From positions 1 to 25,214 of the forward strand of contig JANMLW010000081.1 of the NCBI GenBank assembly GCA_031372765.1: a stretch of 25,214 bases of DNA. Reading direction: 5' to 3'. The notes below the pieces were generated by a model. That model was not told the DNA's origin. It saw nothing but the letters and a program-made list of their open reading frames with translations, and searched no databases. This document shows positions 15,207-23,822 of the stretch, in pieces (positions within the stretch are counted from its first letter, which is position 1; the number at the start of each line of letters is the position of its first letter). The position numbers and the translations under genes were made by a program. Source of the stretch: JADCCX01 sp031372765. GTDB taxonomy: Bacteria > Pseudomonadota > Alphaproteobacteria > Rhizobiales > Beijerinckiaceae.

Positions 15207-15734
15207 TCACCAATCCCGTGAAACCGGATGCACCTGCATCACCTCGGCTATGCGGCGGCGTGTTCCGGCTGTGGTTTCTGGCGGCAAGGCGGACAATGGA
15301 AAGAAACCCGTCTCGACAATTTCCCAGTCAGCAAGGCGTGGTTCTGTCTGCACATAATCCCGGATGACATAAACTGCTACATGATCGCGCACCGAAACGG
15401 AGCGGTTGAGATAGATGCCAAGCAAGACAGGCCCGGGTCCGACGAGAAGATTACCCTCTTCCTGTAATTCCCGCCGCAACGCTGCCTCCAGGGTTTCGCC
15501 GGCATCAACCCCGCCGCCAGGCATATGCCAGCCTTTCACATAGGAATGGCGCACAAGGAAAATGCGCTCCTGCCCGTCAAGAACCATACCGCGCACACCC
15601 AGTGTCATGCCTCGCGTGAAGCGGGACAGCAACAGAAACGCCCATTGTGCCAGCCTGAAGACAGCACTGGATTTTTTTGGATCAGATGATAGGGCGGCAC
15701 GCATCGTGTTTTTACAGTCCTTTCGCTGCGTCAT
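15207..15734 (-). CDS. Nudix hydrolase
   Basis: This 175-residue Nudix-fold pyrophosphohydrolase acts on an unknown nucleoside-diphosphate-type substrate. GWHMPGGGVDAGE leads into a full Nudix box with RRELQEEG, so the catalytic glutamates are present. The N-terminal part has a short hydrophobic helix (FRLAQWAFLLLSRFTRGMTLGVRGMV) often seen in this uncharacterised subgroup, perhaps for membrane contact. The start at 15734 has AGGGGA ten bases upstream; a second ATG at 15704 would remove ten residues. It stands alone and is distinct from rppH. Confidence 0.88.
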   Translation of the reverse strand: MTQRKDCKNTMRAALSSDPKKSSAVFRLAQWAFLLLSRFTRGMTLGVRGMVLDGQERIFLVRHSYVKGWHMPGGGVDAGETLEAALRRELQEEGNLLVGPGPVLLGIYLNRSVSVRDHVAVYVIRDYVQTEPRLADWEIVETGFFPLSALPPETTAGTRRRIAEVMQVHPVSRDW

Positions 15735-15998
15735 CCACAGCAGATCCCCTGCGGAAGAGATGATTCACCATTGCCATTGTCTTGAAAGGGGATGGTTTTT
15801 TCCCCTTATCAGCTTGACGCCTTGTTCACCACAGAATCGCCTTTAGGCCAAAAGCGGGCCCAAAAATCAATTTCATTCAAATTGTATCTATTTAGGTTCC
15901 CGCTTGGAAAGTGCCGTCTCTCTAAAGCGGAGGGTGATTGTCGGTGGAAAAGAAGTCCAGAAGGGCTGAACCGCGCGACAAGGGAAACAGGTGCAACA

Positions 15999-17621
15999 AT
16001 GACTGAGCTAATTGGTGGGCTCACCAACGACACACTCACCGGCGGAGCAGGAGCGGATTACGTCTCTGGTCGCGGCGGTGCTGACACGGTGTTGGGTGGT
16101 GCTGGCAATGACGTCCTTTTTGGGGACAGCAAATCAAAAATCACGACACCAAAGCCCTGGGGCGTTGATGTTATCGAGAAGGTCGATGCAAAAGTCACCT
16201 TCATCACGGAAAGCGCGGGCTACAAGAACACGCTCGGCATGTATGTGATCAACGCTGATGGCAGCATGACTGATGTCCAGATCCTTTTTGCCAATGCTTC
16301 CCTTTCTGGAAGCGGCGGCGATCTCAAGGGGGGTGTCAGCTCTGTGATGAGCACGCTGCTGCCTGGACAGAAAATCGGCTTCTTCATCGCGTCGAACGCT
16401 TTCTCAAGCAGCAGCGCAACCTTGACAGCCAAGGGCGGCCACTACGAGTTTCGCGACTCCGGCGGCAAGATCGGCAAGGTCAGCGATGGCGCCGATGTGG
16501 CCCTCTATCATGTCAACGACACGGGTATCGCAACCGTTGTCAAAACACAGACCGGCACCGACCTGTTCTTCATGAATTCTGGACAGAACTCGGATGGCAT
16601 GGGCCATGTGAGACTCACCTCCGATACAACGACAGGCATTGTAAAGGTTGGATTTGAGGACCTTCTCAACGGCGGTGATCGTGATTTTGATGATGTCGTC
16701 TTCACAATCAATGTTGGCGTGGCCAATGCAAAAGCCTGGACGGACATCGAGCCGCCAAAGGTCATCGAGAACCGCAATGACGTGATCAGGGCCGGTGACG
16801 GCGATGACATGGCCTGGGGCAATGCAGGCAACGACAATGTTGCGGGCGAAAAAGGCAATGACACACTGGATGGTGGCTCGGGTAACGATACGCTGACCGG
16901 CGGTGTTGGAGATGACACCCTTTATGGGCGCTCGGGTGATGACGTCCTCTATGGTGAGGACGGCAACGATCTTATCGATGGCAGCTCCGGCAATGACCGC
17001 ATCTGGGATGGCGCAGGCAACGACACGGTTGTCGCGGGTACCGGTCGTGACCAGGTCTGGGCGGGGGCTGGTGATGACAACTACAACGGCAGCGATGGCT
17101 TCGACATCATCGACTTCTCCGGCGCGCGCAAGTCACTGACACTGGATGTGTCTAAAAAGACGGCCGTAAGCGATCTTGGAAACGACATCCTGTCAGGCTT
17201 CGAGCAGTTCGTGGGCACGAAGTTCAACGACATCATGCGCGGCGACAAGGCGGCTAACGTTTTTGTCGGTGGCGATGGCGATGACTGGTTCCGTGGCCTG
17301 GGTGGTGTTGACACCATGACGGGTGGAAAGGGCAAGGACACCTTTGCTTTTTCACCCAAGGATGTCTGGTTCGAGAAAGAGCACCTCGGTGTTGACCGGA
17401 TCAAGGATTTTAATGCCAAGGAAGACAAGATCGATTTCTTCGAGATCACCAAGAATGTCACGGACAACAAGTTCGATATGGTGAAACTTGAGCAGGCCGA
17501 TGGCGGTACCATGGTCTGGGCCTATCTGGTGGCTGCGGGAGAATTCCAGCAGGTTGTTCAGCTTGACGGCGTCAAGGTGGAGCAGATTGTCGACAGCATC
17601 AAGGACTGGCTGATCGTCTGA
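15999..17621 (+). CDS. Secreted RTX calcium-binding protein with DUF4114 domain
   Basis: This 540-residue acidic protein lacks a Sec signal and has the features of type I secretion. N-terminal RTX nonapeptides (GGAGADYVSGRGGADTVLGG, 15-34) precede a DUF4114-like domain at about 65-240 (ESAGYKNTLGMYVINADG to VGFEDLLNGGDRDFDDVVF). A second RTX block follows at about 265-362, with GGxGxDxLx repeats that wind into a calcium-filled beta-roll. The end (FVGGDGDDWFRGLGGVDTMTGG, then DRIKDFNAKEDKIDF) matches serralysin-type C-termini and finishes DWLIV, as T1SS signals often do. No catalytic domain is seen, so an adhesin or matrix protein is likely. The start at 15999 is the first Met before the repeats. 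No T1SS genes are in the window. Confidence 0.88.
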   Translation: MTELIGGLTNDTLTGGAGADYVSGRGGADTVLGGAGNDVLFGDSKSKITTPKPWGVDVIEKVDAKVTFITESAGYKNTLGMYVINADGSMTDVQILFANASLSGSGGDLKGGVSSVMSTLLPGQKIGFFIASNAFSSSSATLTAKGGHYEFRDSGGKIGKVSDGADVALYHVNDTGIATVVKTQTGTDLFFMNSGQNSDGMGHVRLTSDTTTGIVKVGFEDLLNGGDRDFDDVVFTINVGVANAKAWTDIEPPKVIENRNDVIRAGDGDDMAWGNAGNDNVAGEKGNDTLDGGSGNDTLTGGVGDDTLYGRSGDDVLYGEDGNDLIDGSSGNDRIWDGAGNDTVVAGTGRDQVWAGAGDDNYNGSDGFDIIDFSGARKSLTLDVSKKTAVSDLGNDILSGFEQFVGTKFNDIMRGDKAANVFVGGDGDDWFRGLGGVDTMTGGKGKDTFAFSPKDVWFEKEHLGVDRIKDFNAKEDKIDFFEITKNVTDNKFDMVKLEQADGGTMVWAYLVAAGEFQQVVQLDGVKVEQIVDSIKDWLIV

Positions 17622-17644
17622 TCACGCTGCACATGCGTAAGATG

Positions 17645-17668
17645 AGGCGGGCCATGTGCCCGCCTTTT
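17645..17668 (+). terminator. Rho-independent terminator of the RTX gene
   Basis: AGGCGGGC (17645-17652) and GCCCGCCT (17658-17665) pair perfectly around CATGT, followed by a short T-run. It lies 24 bases after the RTX stop and also faces the end of the metallophosphoesterase gene. Confidence 0.85.
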
Positions 17669-17684
17669 ATCTGGTTTTTGCGGG

Positions 17685-18572
17685 TCAGGTGATTTTCTGC
17701 ACGCTCATTTCACCAATGGAACCATTGGCGAGCAAGCCCCTTACGGTCATTGTGATGGCTAGACGGCCATCCTCCCTGTTGATCTCATAAAGATGATAGG
17801 CGGCCCGGTGGTGCGCGCTGCCGGGAATGGCGGAGGCTGATGCAACGCCCACGACAGCTACCTGCCCATGTGCACCGGCAAGCTGGACAACCGAAAGTTT
17901 ATGGTTGTGGCCATGCAACACGAGTTCGGCCCCCTCCGCCCTGATTGTCTCTTCAAAACCGCGTGCGTCGCGCAGGCCGCGCCCATAGGAAGCGCCTTTG
18001 CGCGTCGGCGGATGATGGATCATCACGACACGCATGAGACCGGCTTCGCGGGCCTCTCGCAGGGCATTGGCAAAGGCCGTCATCTGGACGCGGCCCAGTT
18101 CACCCGAAGCCAGCAGCGGCGCGGTCGGCACACCCGATGAGAGGCCGATAAAAGCGATGCCATCACGGATGCGCACATAGGGAAAAGCCGGTCGCGCTGC
18201 TCCGTCACCCGTCATCCAGGGGGCGGTGGCACCAGTCATGTACTTGAAGGAAGACCGTACATAGGTATCGTGGTTGCCGGGAATCAGGCTGACAAAATCA
18301 GGTGATCCAAGCCGCTGGACATACTGTTGCGCGATGACGAACTCGCTTTCCAAGCCGATGTTGACCAGATCCCCGGTCAGGGCCACATGGTCAGGTTTGT
18401 GGGCCAGCAGATCGGCCGTTATGCGCTCCAGCATCTGCATGTCGTGGATCAGGTGCCGCCCCCGCTTCCAGTTGATGTAGCCACTCAGGCGCTTGCCTGC
18501 GAGTTCACGCAAGCGTGGCCGGTTAATGGGGCCGACATGGGGATCAGACAGATGGGCAAGCAGAAAGGGCAA
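17685..18572 (-). CDS. Calcineurin-like metallophosphoesterase (CpdA-like)
   Basis: This 295-residue two-metal phosphoesterase carries the full metal-binding set: DPH (Asp10, His12), GD (TGDLVN, Asp68), GNHD (99-102), IHHPP near 175 and GHNHK near 218. The layout resembles class III cyclic-nucleotide phosphodiesterases such as CpdA and related predicted phosphohydrolases, so a nucleotide or phosphodiester substrate is likely but not shown. No ATG or GTG is available between the upstream stop and the DxH motif. TTG at 18572 is taken as the start, with ATT or CTC-adjacent codons less likely. It follows the alg8-like gene by 88 bases with no visible terminator, so read-through from the polysaccharide operon is possible. 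Confidence 0.87.
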   Translation of the reverse strand: MPFLLAHLSDPHVGPINRPRLRELAGKRLSGYINWKRGRHLIHDMQMLERITADLLAHKPDHVALTGDLVNIGLESEFVIAQQYVQRLGSPDFVSLIPGNHDTYVRSSFKYMTGATAPWMTGDGAARPAFPYVRIRDGIAFIGLSSGVPTAPLLASGELGRVQMTAFANALREAREAGLMRVVMIHHPPTRKGASYGRGLRDARGFEETIRAEGAELVLHGHNHKLSVVQLAGAHGQVAVVGVASASAIPGSAHHRAAYHLYEINREDGRLAITMTVRGLLANGSIGEMSVQKIT

Positions 18573-18660
18573 GAGCGGAATCCAGCGTTTTCGTTGTCAC
18601 GCTGTCAACGGTCGACACCAGTCCGTCAAGCCTGATTAAGCGCTTTTGGACAAAACACCG

Positions 18661-20448
18661 TTACCCGATGAAGGGCAGGCGTATGTTGAAGAAACTGTCG
18701 TAGCTGTAGGCGCTTGGCAAGCGCAGAAAACCTGCATAGCTGATGAGGGTGAGGACCAGCGCCGCCATGGAAACCAGAGTCAGATATACCGCCGTGAAGT
18801 TGCGCAAGCGCTCCACATACCCTTCCTGAAAACCCGAACTCTGGTTTCCACGGTTAGTCCAGCGCTGCTTGGACAGGCGGTAGAGGCTATAGACCTTCAC
18901 TGAGGCATTGAGCAGTTGATTGAAAAAGATGATCAGCGGGAAGCTGATATGCACATCCCGAGAATAGGCGTAAAGCCAGACAGACTGGATCAATCGTGAC
19001 AGGGCAATCCAGGCAACATAGCCGACGATCAGCATGGGTGAAACAAAGATCAGGGTGAGCACGGCCAGGATGGGCGAGACCAGCATGGTCCACATGGCTA
19101 ACCGCTGGTCGACCACACACCACCAGATGAAGAAGCCGACCTTCCTGGGGCCCAGCGCAATGGCCCGCGCCCCGTTGCGCAGCATATTGCCAGACCAGCG
19201 CCTGAGGTTCTGCACCATGCGTTCGCGGCCGTTGCCCTCGACATGCTCGATGGTGACGGCCAATGCATCCGGCACATACATCATTTTCGCCGATTGGGTG
19301 AGCATATAGTACCAGGTGGATTTATCGTCGCCCGAAAGGAAGCGGAACCGACCCCACAGCCAATGCTCCAGGTAATCCTCCTCTACCTGCATGATGAACC
19401 GGGGCTCGATCACGTGCTTGGCGCGAAACAGGGAGAGGCGTCCCGTCAGCGTCAGCACCTTGCCGGCCAGCGCATGGCTCTGCATGGCAATCCGCCGCTG
19501 GGCAAAGCGCATGCGCAGCCAGATTTCCTGCCAACGTGGTCCATGCACGATAACCTCTTCATCGGTGGTGAGTGCCTGAAGTTCAGGATCAACATAGAAC
19601 ACCGACACGCATTTTTGCAGCATGCCGGGACCCCAGATCGAATCACCATCCATGAACACGACGGCGTCCTCGCCGTTGATACCGCCTGCCATGCGCATGG
19701 CCCGCAGCGCCGTGCCGATGGCATAGCGCTTGCCGCCCTTCCACTGTCTTGCAATTACAAGTTCAAGGTCGAGGTCGCTGGATGTTTCTGCCAGGTAATT
19801 CGAGATGGTGATTTCGTCGCTGTCATCCCCCGAACCGAGCCAGATGGTGGCGCTCAGGCCGGTCGAGCGCACCTCCCGAACGATGCTTTCCATCACAAGC
19901 AGCGTCACCGCCGTGTTTTCCTTGTAAGTTGTCATCATGATGTGGATGTGCGTGGGGCGATCCCCGCGTGCCCATGCCTCATCCGCCAGTTTGCGCACTT
20001 TGGGATAGTGCACATGTTCATAGATGAGGGCGCGCACACCGTGGTTGAACCACCAGCCAAAGCGCCAGATTCCCAGCGTGCCGATGACGATGGCAATATC
20101 TTTCGTATCCGGGTTCCACAGGATATTGGGAACGGACAAAAGCAGGATCATGCAGACCAGGAGGTAAAGCGCAAGCAGCGCCAGAACCTTCGGGTTCCAT
20201 TTTTCCTTCAGGCTGGGCTTGGTTAGCAAAAAGCCATATTCATCCATCGCTTCCTGCGACAACGGCGGCAGTTCTATGGTGCGGCCTGTTTTCCGGTTGG
20301 GAATATCGATCCTGTCGCCAAAACCGAGGGCCCCAATCTGGGGCTCCTCTGGCATCGGGCGTTCAGCGTGCTGATTTCGGATATCAAACGCGCGCTGTTC
20401 TTCTTGATCGGGATTATGCTGGCTCAGATCAGGGGTAGCCGTACTCAC
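18661..20448 (-). CDS. alg8: Alg8-like membrane glycosyltransferase (alginate polymerase family, GT2)
   Basis: This 595-residue inner-membrane GT2 enzyme would polymerise GDP-mannuronate while passing the chain outward. An 85-residue cytoplasmic start is followed by two membrane helices (about 88-106 and 117-135). The catalytic domain has SGDDSDE (206-212), DGD (267-269) and GDD (373-375). The acceptor motif LRRW (415-418) follows, then membrane helices at about 437-490 and 555-575. Stretches LRMRFAQRRIAMQSHALAGKV and LTLTGRLSLFRAK closely follow Alg8 rather than cellulose synthase; there is no C-terminal PilZ domain. The GTG start overlaps the TGA stop of the alg44-like gene, so translation is coupled. 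Cellulose or hyaluronan synthase is the less likely alternative. Confidence 0.87.
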   Translation of the reverse strand: MSTATPDLSQHNPDQEEQRAFDIRNQHAERPMPEEPQIGALGFGDRIDIPNRKTGRTIELPPLSQEAMDEYGFLLTKPSLKEKWNPKVLALLALYLLVCMILLLSVPNILWNPDTKDIAIVIGTLGIWRFGWWFNHGVRALIYEHVHYPKVRKLADEAWARGDRPTHIHIMMTTYKENTAVTLLVMESIVREVRSTGLSATIWLGSGDDSDEITISNYLAETSSDLDLELVIARQWKGGKRYAIGTALRAMRMAGGINGEDAVVFMDGDSIWGPGMLQKCVSVFYVDPELQALTTDEEVIVHGPRWQEIWLRMRFAQRRIAMQSHALAGKVLTLTGRLSLFRAKHVIEPRFIMQVEEDYLEHWLWGRFRFLSGDDKSTWYYMLTQSAKMMYVPDALAVTIEHVEGNGRERMVQNLRRWSGNMLRNGARAIALGPRKVGFFIWWCVVDQRLAMWTMLVSPILAVLTLIFVSPMLIVGYVAWIALSRLIQSVWLYAYSRDVHISFPLIIFFNQLLNASVKVYSLYRLSKQRWTNRGNQSSGFQEGYVERLRNFTAVYLTLVSMAALVLTLISYAGFLRLPSAYSYDSFFNIRLPFIG

Positions 20449-22385
20449 AGTTTATGGCCGACATCAGAGAAACTGGAGAAGACAGTATTGACCGAGCGAC
20501 GCTGGAAGGAGACGACCGTCGGCATGCCGATCTCGAACTTGCCGTCGACAATGGCTTTGTCAGGTCCATCGAATTTCAGCGTTACACGTGCGGTGCGGTC
20601 CTTGTCAGTCGGCTTGGGGCCACCGTCGCGGGCTTGCTTCCAGGAATAGCGGGCGTCGATGTCGTCCAGAAAGGCAGCGTTTCGTTCCACCCCGGTAACA
20701 CGGGCCACAGCTTTTGCGCGCAACGCGGGCACATAAACCATTGCCTCATCACCGATGGCAACACGGGTCGCTTCATCCTGCCGCAGGAAAGCATGGATAA
20801 CACGGTCATCAAGTCTCTCGACCACCAGCATGGTATCACCGCGTTTGACCGCTGCACCTTCCTGGCGCAGCACCTTGAGCACGCGTGCATCATGGGCTGC
20901 CGTCACCTTGTTGACCTGGCGACGCTGCTGCATGGCTTGCAGTTCCTCGATCGCGAGATCAACCTCGACCGAAGCACGCTGAACGGTCGCCTCGGTTTCC
21001 CGCAAGCGACCGACCACCTGATTGCCATCGTAAAAATGACCGGCCAGCACGCTCTCGAATTGCTGGGCGCGTTCCTTCTGGTTGATGCGCGCCTTGTTGA
21101 GCAGCGTCGTCAATTCCGCCAGACGATCACTGGCCTCTTCCATGCGCGGGCGGATCATGATGCCCTTCTTGAAAAGGTCGGAGACCCGCTCGAAGCGCTC
21201 GCGTGCCACTTTTTCCTGCGCTTGCAGAGAACCGATATCGCTGTCAATCTTTTCCATCTTGTTCTTCGAGATGGAAATATACTCATCACGCTTCAGCTTT
21301 TCGGATTCGAGTTCTGCCTGTCTCAGGCGCAGGTCCTCGCGTGCGCGCTCCACCTTGACCGAAGCAAAGCGCGTCTGTTTTTCGATCTCGGGGTCTTCCA
21401 TAACGGCAAACCGCGCACCTTCGCTCAGCCGGTCACCGCCTTTCACAAGCAAGGAAGCGATGGAGCCGTCAAAGGGCGCGTTGATCGGTTCAACGCTGCC
21501 GCTGATCATGGCTGTGTCGATTTCAAGCCGCATGTAGTTCACATAGGCCAGTGATGCCGCATAGGTCAGCGTCGACAAGCCGACGCCTACCCATATGGTT
21601 GCCATCATAGCGGTCTTGATGCGGGCACGGATCGGATTTTTCTGAATCGATGGATCATCGGGGTCGATTGTCTTGTCGCCTCCCCCCCCGCCACCATTGC
21701 CGCCGCCGCCCTTGCGGCTCAACCAGGACAGGATAGTCCGGCGCTTTGCTTCCGGCGGCAAAATTGGGGCTGCAGGAGTAGAGACAGGTGCAGGTTTTGG
21801 CACTGCGTCATCGGTCTTGATATCTGCCGACTCCGCTGCGGGCAATGCAACAGCATCAATCGTCGGCTTTGCGTGATGTGGAGACTGATTCTGTATTGCT
21901 TCACGCTCGCGGCGCAGCTGGGCGGCCTGACGCTGCAGAAGGATGCGCACCTGATCCAGCTTCTCCCGTGTGGGTTGATCAGCCAGATACCGCTCGGTCA
22001 TGCTGCGCAGTGCCAGCAACTGCGCCGGGTCTGCCGTGTGCAGGATCAAGATGTCAAACAGCGCATGGATCGATTCAATCTCGCCGGCAAAATGTTCAGC
22101 GGGCAGGTTGCGGACGCGGGCAATGCGGGTCTTCGGTTTCTTCCTGGCAGCGGCGCGCGCTTTACCGGCGGTTGTTCTCGTCAACTTCTTCGTGACAGAT
22201 TTACGGTCTCTGGATTTTACCGTTGCTGCGGGCTTCCGTTTGGGCCTTGCTGGAACTGATGCAGGCCTATCGCTGGTGCCAGCATCTGCAACGATGGCTT
22301 CCCGGGACACAAAAACGCCTTCAGGCGTCGCTGAGAGCGACGCCTTGAGCTTGTCCTGCACCTCTTTGCGGATCCGCAAAGCCAT
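20445..22385 (-). CDS. Alg44-like membrane fusion protein lacking a PilZ domain
   Basis: This 646-residue protein has a long cytoplasmic N-terminus, one membrane helix (about 258-282) and a periplasmic HlyD/Alg44-type part. The periplasmic part has a barrel-sandwich strand set (SGSVEPINAPFDGSIASLL, 295-313), a long coiled coil (335-490) with RMEEASDRLAEL, the second half of the sandwich (VTAAHDARVLKVLRQEGAAVKRGD) and a beta-barrel end. In Pseudomonas, Alg44 begins with a PilZ domain that binds c-di-GMP. Here residues 1-95 are lysine- and alanine-rich, 96-165 form a helical segment (AEHFAGEIESIHALFDILIL), and 170-245 are proline- and glycine-rich. No RxxxR or D/NxSxxG is seen. GGAG ten bases upstream supports the ATG. 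It lies between algD and alg8 and is coupled to alg8. Confidence 0.8.
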   Translation of the reverse strand: MALRIRKEVQDKLKASLSATPEGVFVSREAIVADAGTSDRPASVPARPKRKPAATVKSRDRKSVTKKLTRTTAGKARAAARKKPKTRIARVRNLPAEHFAGEIESIHALFDILILHTADPAQLLALRSMTERYLADQPTREKLDQVRILLQRQAAQLRREREAIQNQSPHHAKPTIDAVALPAAESADIKTDDAVPKPAPVSTPAAPILPPEAKRRTILSWLSRKGGGGNGGGGGGDKTIDPDDPSIQKNPIRARIKTAMMATIWVGVGLSTLTYAASLAYVNYMRLEIDTAMISGSVEPINAPFDGSIASLLVKGGDRLSEGARFAVMEDPEIEKQTRFASVKVERAREDLRLRQAELESEKLKRDEYISISKNKMEKIDSDIGSLQAQEKVARERFERVSDLFKKGIMIRPRMEEASDRLAELTTLLNKARINQKERAQQFESVLAGHFYDGNQVVGRLRETEATVQRASVEVDLAIEELQAMQQRRQVNKVTAAHDARVLKVLRQEGAAVKRGDTMLVVERLDDRVIHAFLRQDEATRVAIGDEAMVYVPALRAKAVARVTGVERNAAFLDDIDARYSWKQARDGGPKPTDKDRTARVTLKFDGPDKAIVDGKFEIGMPTVVSFQRRSVNTVFSSFSDVGHKL

Positions 22386-22418
22386 TTGGGCGATACTCCA
22401 CTTGCCCGGAATTTGATG

Positions 22419-23822
22419 TTACCAGCAAATTCCCTGATAATTGTTCCTGCTGCGCACCTGTTCGGGCAAACGCACCAGATCGATGATCGGCAGTTGACGG
22501 TCTGCTGTTTCCAGAGCCATGCGAAACTCTGCCGTGTTGTGGGCAACCACAACCGCATCACACTCGCTCACCAGTGCTTTCGCGCTGATGCAAAGCGCCT
22601 CAGGCAAAGCCTGAACAGCGGCGCGTGTCGACTCGCTGGCTGTCTTCATATAGGCCATGGCCAATTCGATACCCGCTGCCGTCACGTTGGGGTCATAGAC
22701 CTTCACAGTGTGGCCTGCAGCCACCAGGCGTCCCAGCAATTCAAGCTGTGGGCTTTCCCGCAGATCATCAGTGCCACTCTTGAAGGTGACGCCAAGCATG
22801 CCGATGACCTTCGCGCCGGTTGCCTTCACCAGGTTGAAAGAGTGATCCAGATGCCAGTCGTTGGAAGCCAGAACCGAGCCGATCATAGGCAACTCGATGC
22901 CGTTTTTGCGGGCAAGGCCTGTCATGCCGCGCAGGTCCTTTGGCAGGCAGGAGCCACCGAAGGCAAAGCCCGGTTTCAGGTAATAGCTGGAGATATTCAG
23001 CTTCTTGTCCTGACAAAAGATGTTCATGACCTCATGGCTGTCGATGCCCAGCACCTGCGCTACGCGGCCAACCTCATTGCCGAAGGCCACTTTCACCGCA
23101 TGCCAAGTGTTGTCGACATACTTCACCATCTCTGCCGCTTCCATTGTCGTAACGATCAGGGGAGCTTCGATGCTGTTATAGAGGGCACATAGTGCCTCGC
23201 CGCTGCGCTTGTCATAGGCGCCCACAACGGTCTTTGGTGGCGCGAAGAAGTCGGCGATAGCCACACCTTCACGCAGGAATTCTGGATGGAAGCAGAGGCC
23301 GAAATCGCGGCCGGCCTTCTTGCCTGAGGCGCGCTCCAGTTCCGGCAGCACCATCTTGCGGGTTGTCCCGGCGGGAATGGTGGAGCGGATGACAACAAGG
23401 TGCCATTGCTTCTTTGCCTTGATGGCCATGCCGATATCGCGCGCTGCACCCAGAAGCGCTTTCAGGTTCACGGAACCATCCGCTTCGCTTGGGGTACCAA
23501 CGCAGACAAGTGTCATGTCTGTTGCCATGACGGCGCCGAGTGAGGAATTAACCGCATTGATGCGACCCTCCTGCACGCCTTCTGAAATGTAGTCATCAAG
23601 ATCATGCTCAAGCAACGGCCCTTTGCCGGCGTTGATCGCATCTGTCTTGCGCGTGTCCAGATCAACACCGACGACACGGTGTCCGAGCTTGGAAAAGCAG
23701 GCAGCCGATACGGCACCCACATAGCCAAGGCCGATGACGGATATGGCAGGAAACGGTTTGGAGACTGGCGCACCCTCTTCTAGGGTGTTGTCCCACATCA
23801 GTTGTGCTGTGTTCTTCAACAT
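22419..23822 (-). CDS. algD: AlgD-like GDP-mannose 6-dehydrogenase
   Basis: This 467-residue cytoplasmic enzyme oxidises a nucleotide sugar twice to its uronic acid with NAD; for AlgD that is GDP-mannose to GDP-mannuronate, the committed alginate step. Visible: NAD-binding GLGYVG (31-36), Glu-rich LCFHPEFLREG (176-186), catalytic Cys292 in FGGSCLPKD, and FKSGTDDLRESP (347-358). AlgD rather than UDP-glucose dehydrogenase is favoured by ICQD-type NIFCQDKKLNISSYYLKPGFAFGG, by NTWHAVKVAFGNE, and by the C-terminal GICW that Pseudomonas AlgD also has. A 26-residue start precedes the fold; no inner ATG in the right place removes it fully. It is first in the operon, 33 bases before the alg44-like gene, with a direct-repeat site in its upstream region. 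Confidence 0.9.
   Translation of the reverse strand: MLKNTAQLMWDNTLEEGAPVSKPFPAISVIGLGYVGAVSAACFSKLGHRVVGVDLDTRKTDAINAGKGPLLEHDLDDYISEGVQEGRINAVNSSLGAVMATDMTLVCVGTPSEADGSVNLKALLGAARDIGMAIKAKKQWHLVVIRSTIPAGTTRKMVLPELERASGKKAGRDFGLCFHPEFLREGVAIADFFAPPKTVVGAYDKRSGEALCALYNSIEAPLIVTTMEAAEMVKYVDNTWHAVKVAFGNEVGRVAQVLGIDSHEVMNIFCQDKKLNISSYYLKPGFAFGGSCLPKDLRGMTGLARKNGIELPMIGSVLASNDWHLDHSFNLVKATGAKVIGMLGVTFKSGTDDLRESPQLELLGRLVAAGHTVKVYDPNVTAAGIELAMAYMKTASESTRAAVQALPEALCISAKALVSECDAVVVAHNTAEFRMALETADRQLPIIDLVRLPEQVRSRNNYQGICW

Noticed and set aside
15999..17621. Mannuronan C5-epimerase of the AlgE type
   Set aside because: The RTX repeats and the alginate-like neighbours suggested it, but there is no beta-helix epimerase module. 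The domain between the repeats looks like DUF4114.
19243..20226. Long open frame on the plus strand opposite the alg8-like gene
   Set aside because: Its translation is rich in His, Gln and Arg with no recognisable motif, while the opposite strand encodes a clear membrane glycosyltransferase over its whole length. It is a shadow of GC-rich codons.
20454..21554. Long open frame on the plus strand opposite the alg44-like gene
   Set aside because: No motif, no ribosome site, and full overlap with a well-supported membrane fusion protein on the other strand.
21651..22385. A PilZ domain at the start of the Alg44-like protein
   Set aside because: No RxxxR followed by D/NxSxxG at a suitable distance, and the composition is basic and proline-rich rather than beta-barrel-like.
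22419..23822. UDP-glucose 6-dehydrogenase
   Set aside because: The fold is shared, but CQDKKLN, WHAVKVAFGNE and the GICW C-terminus match AlgD better.
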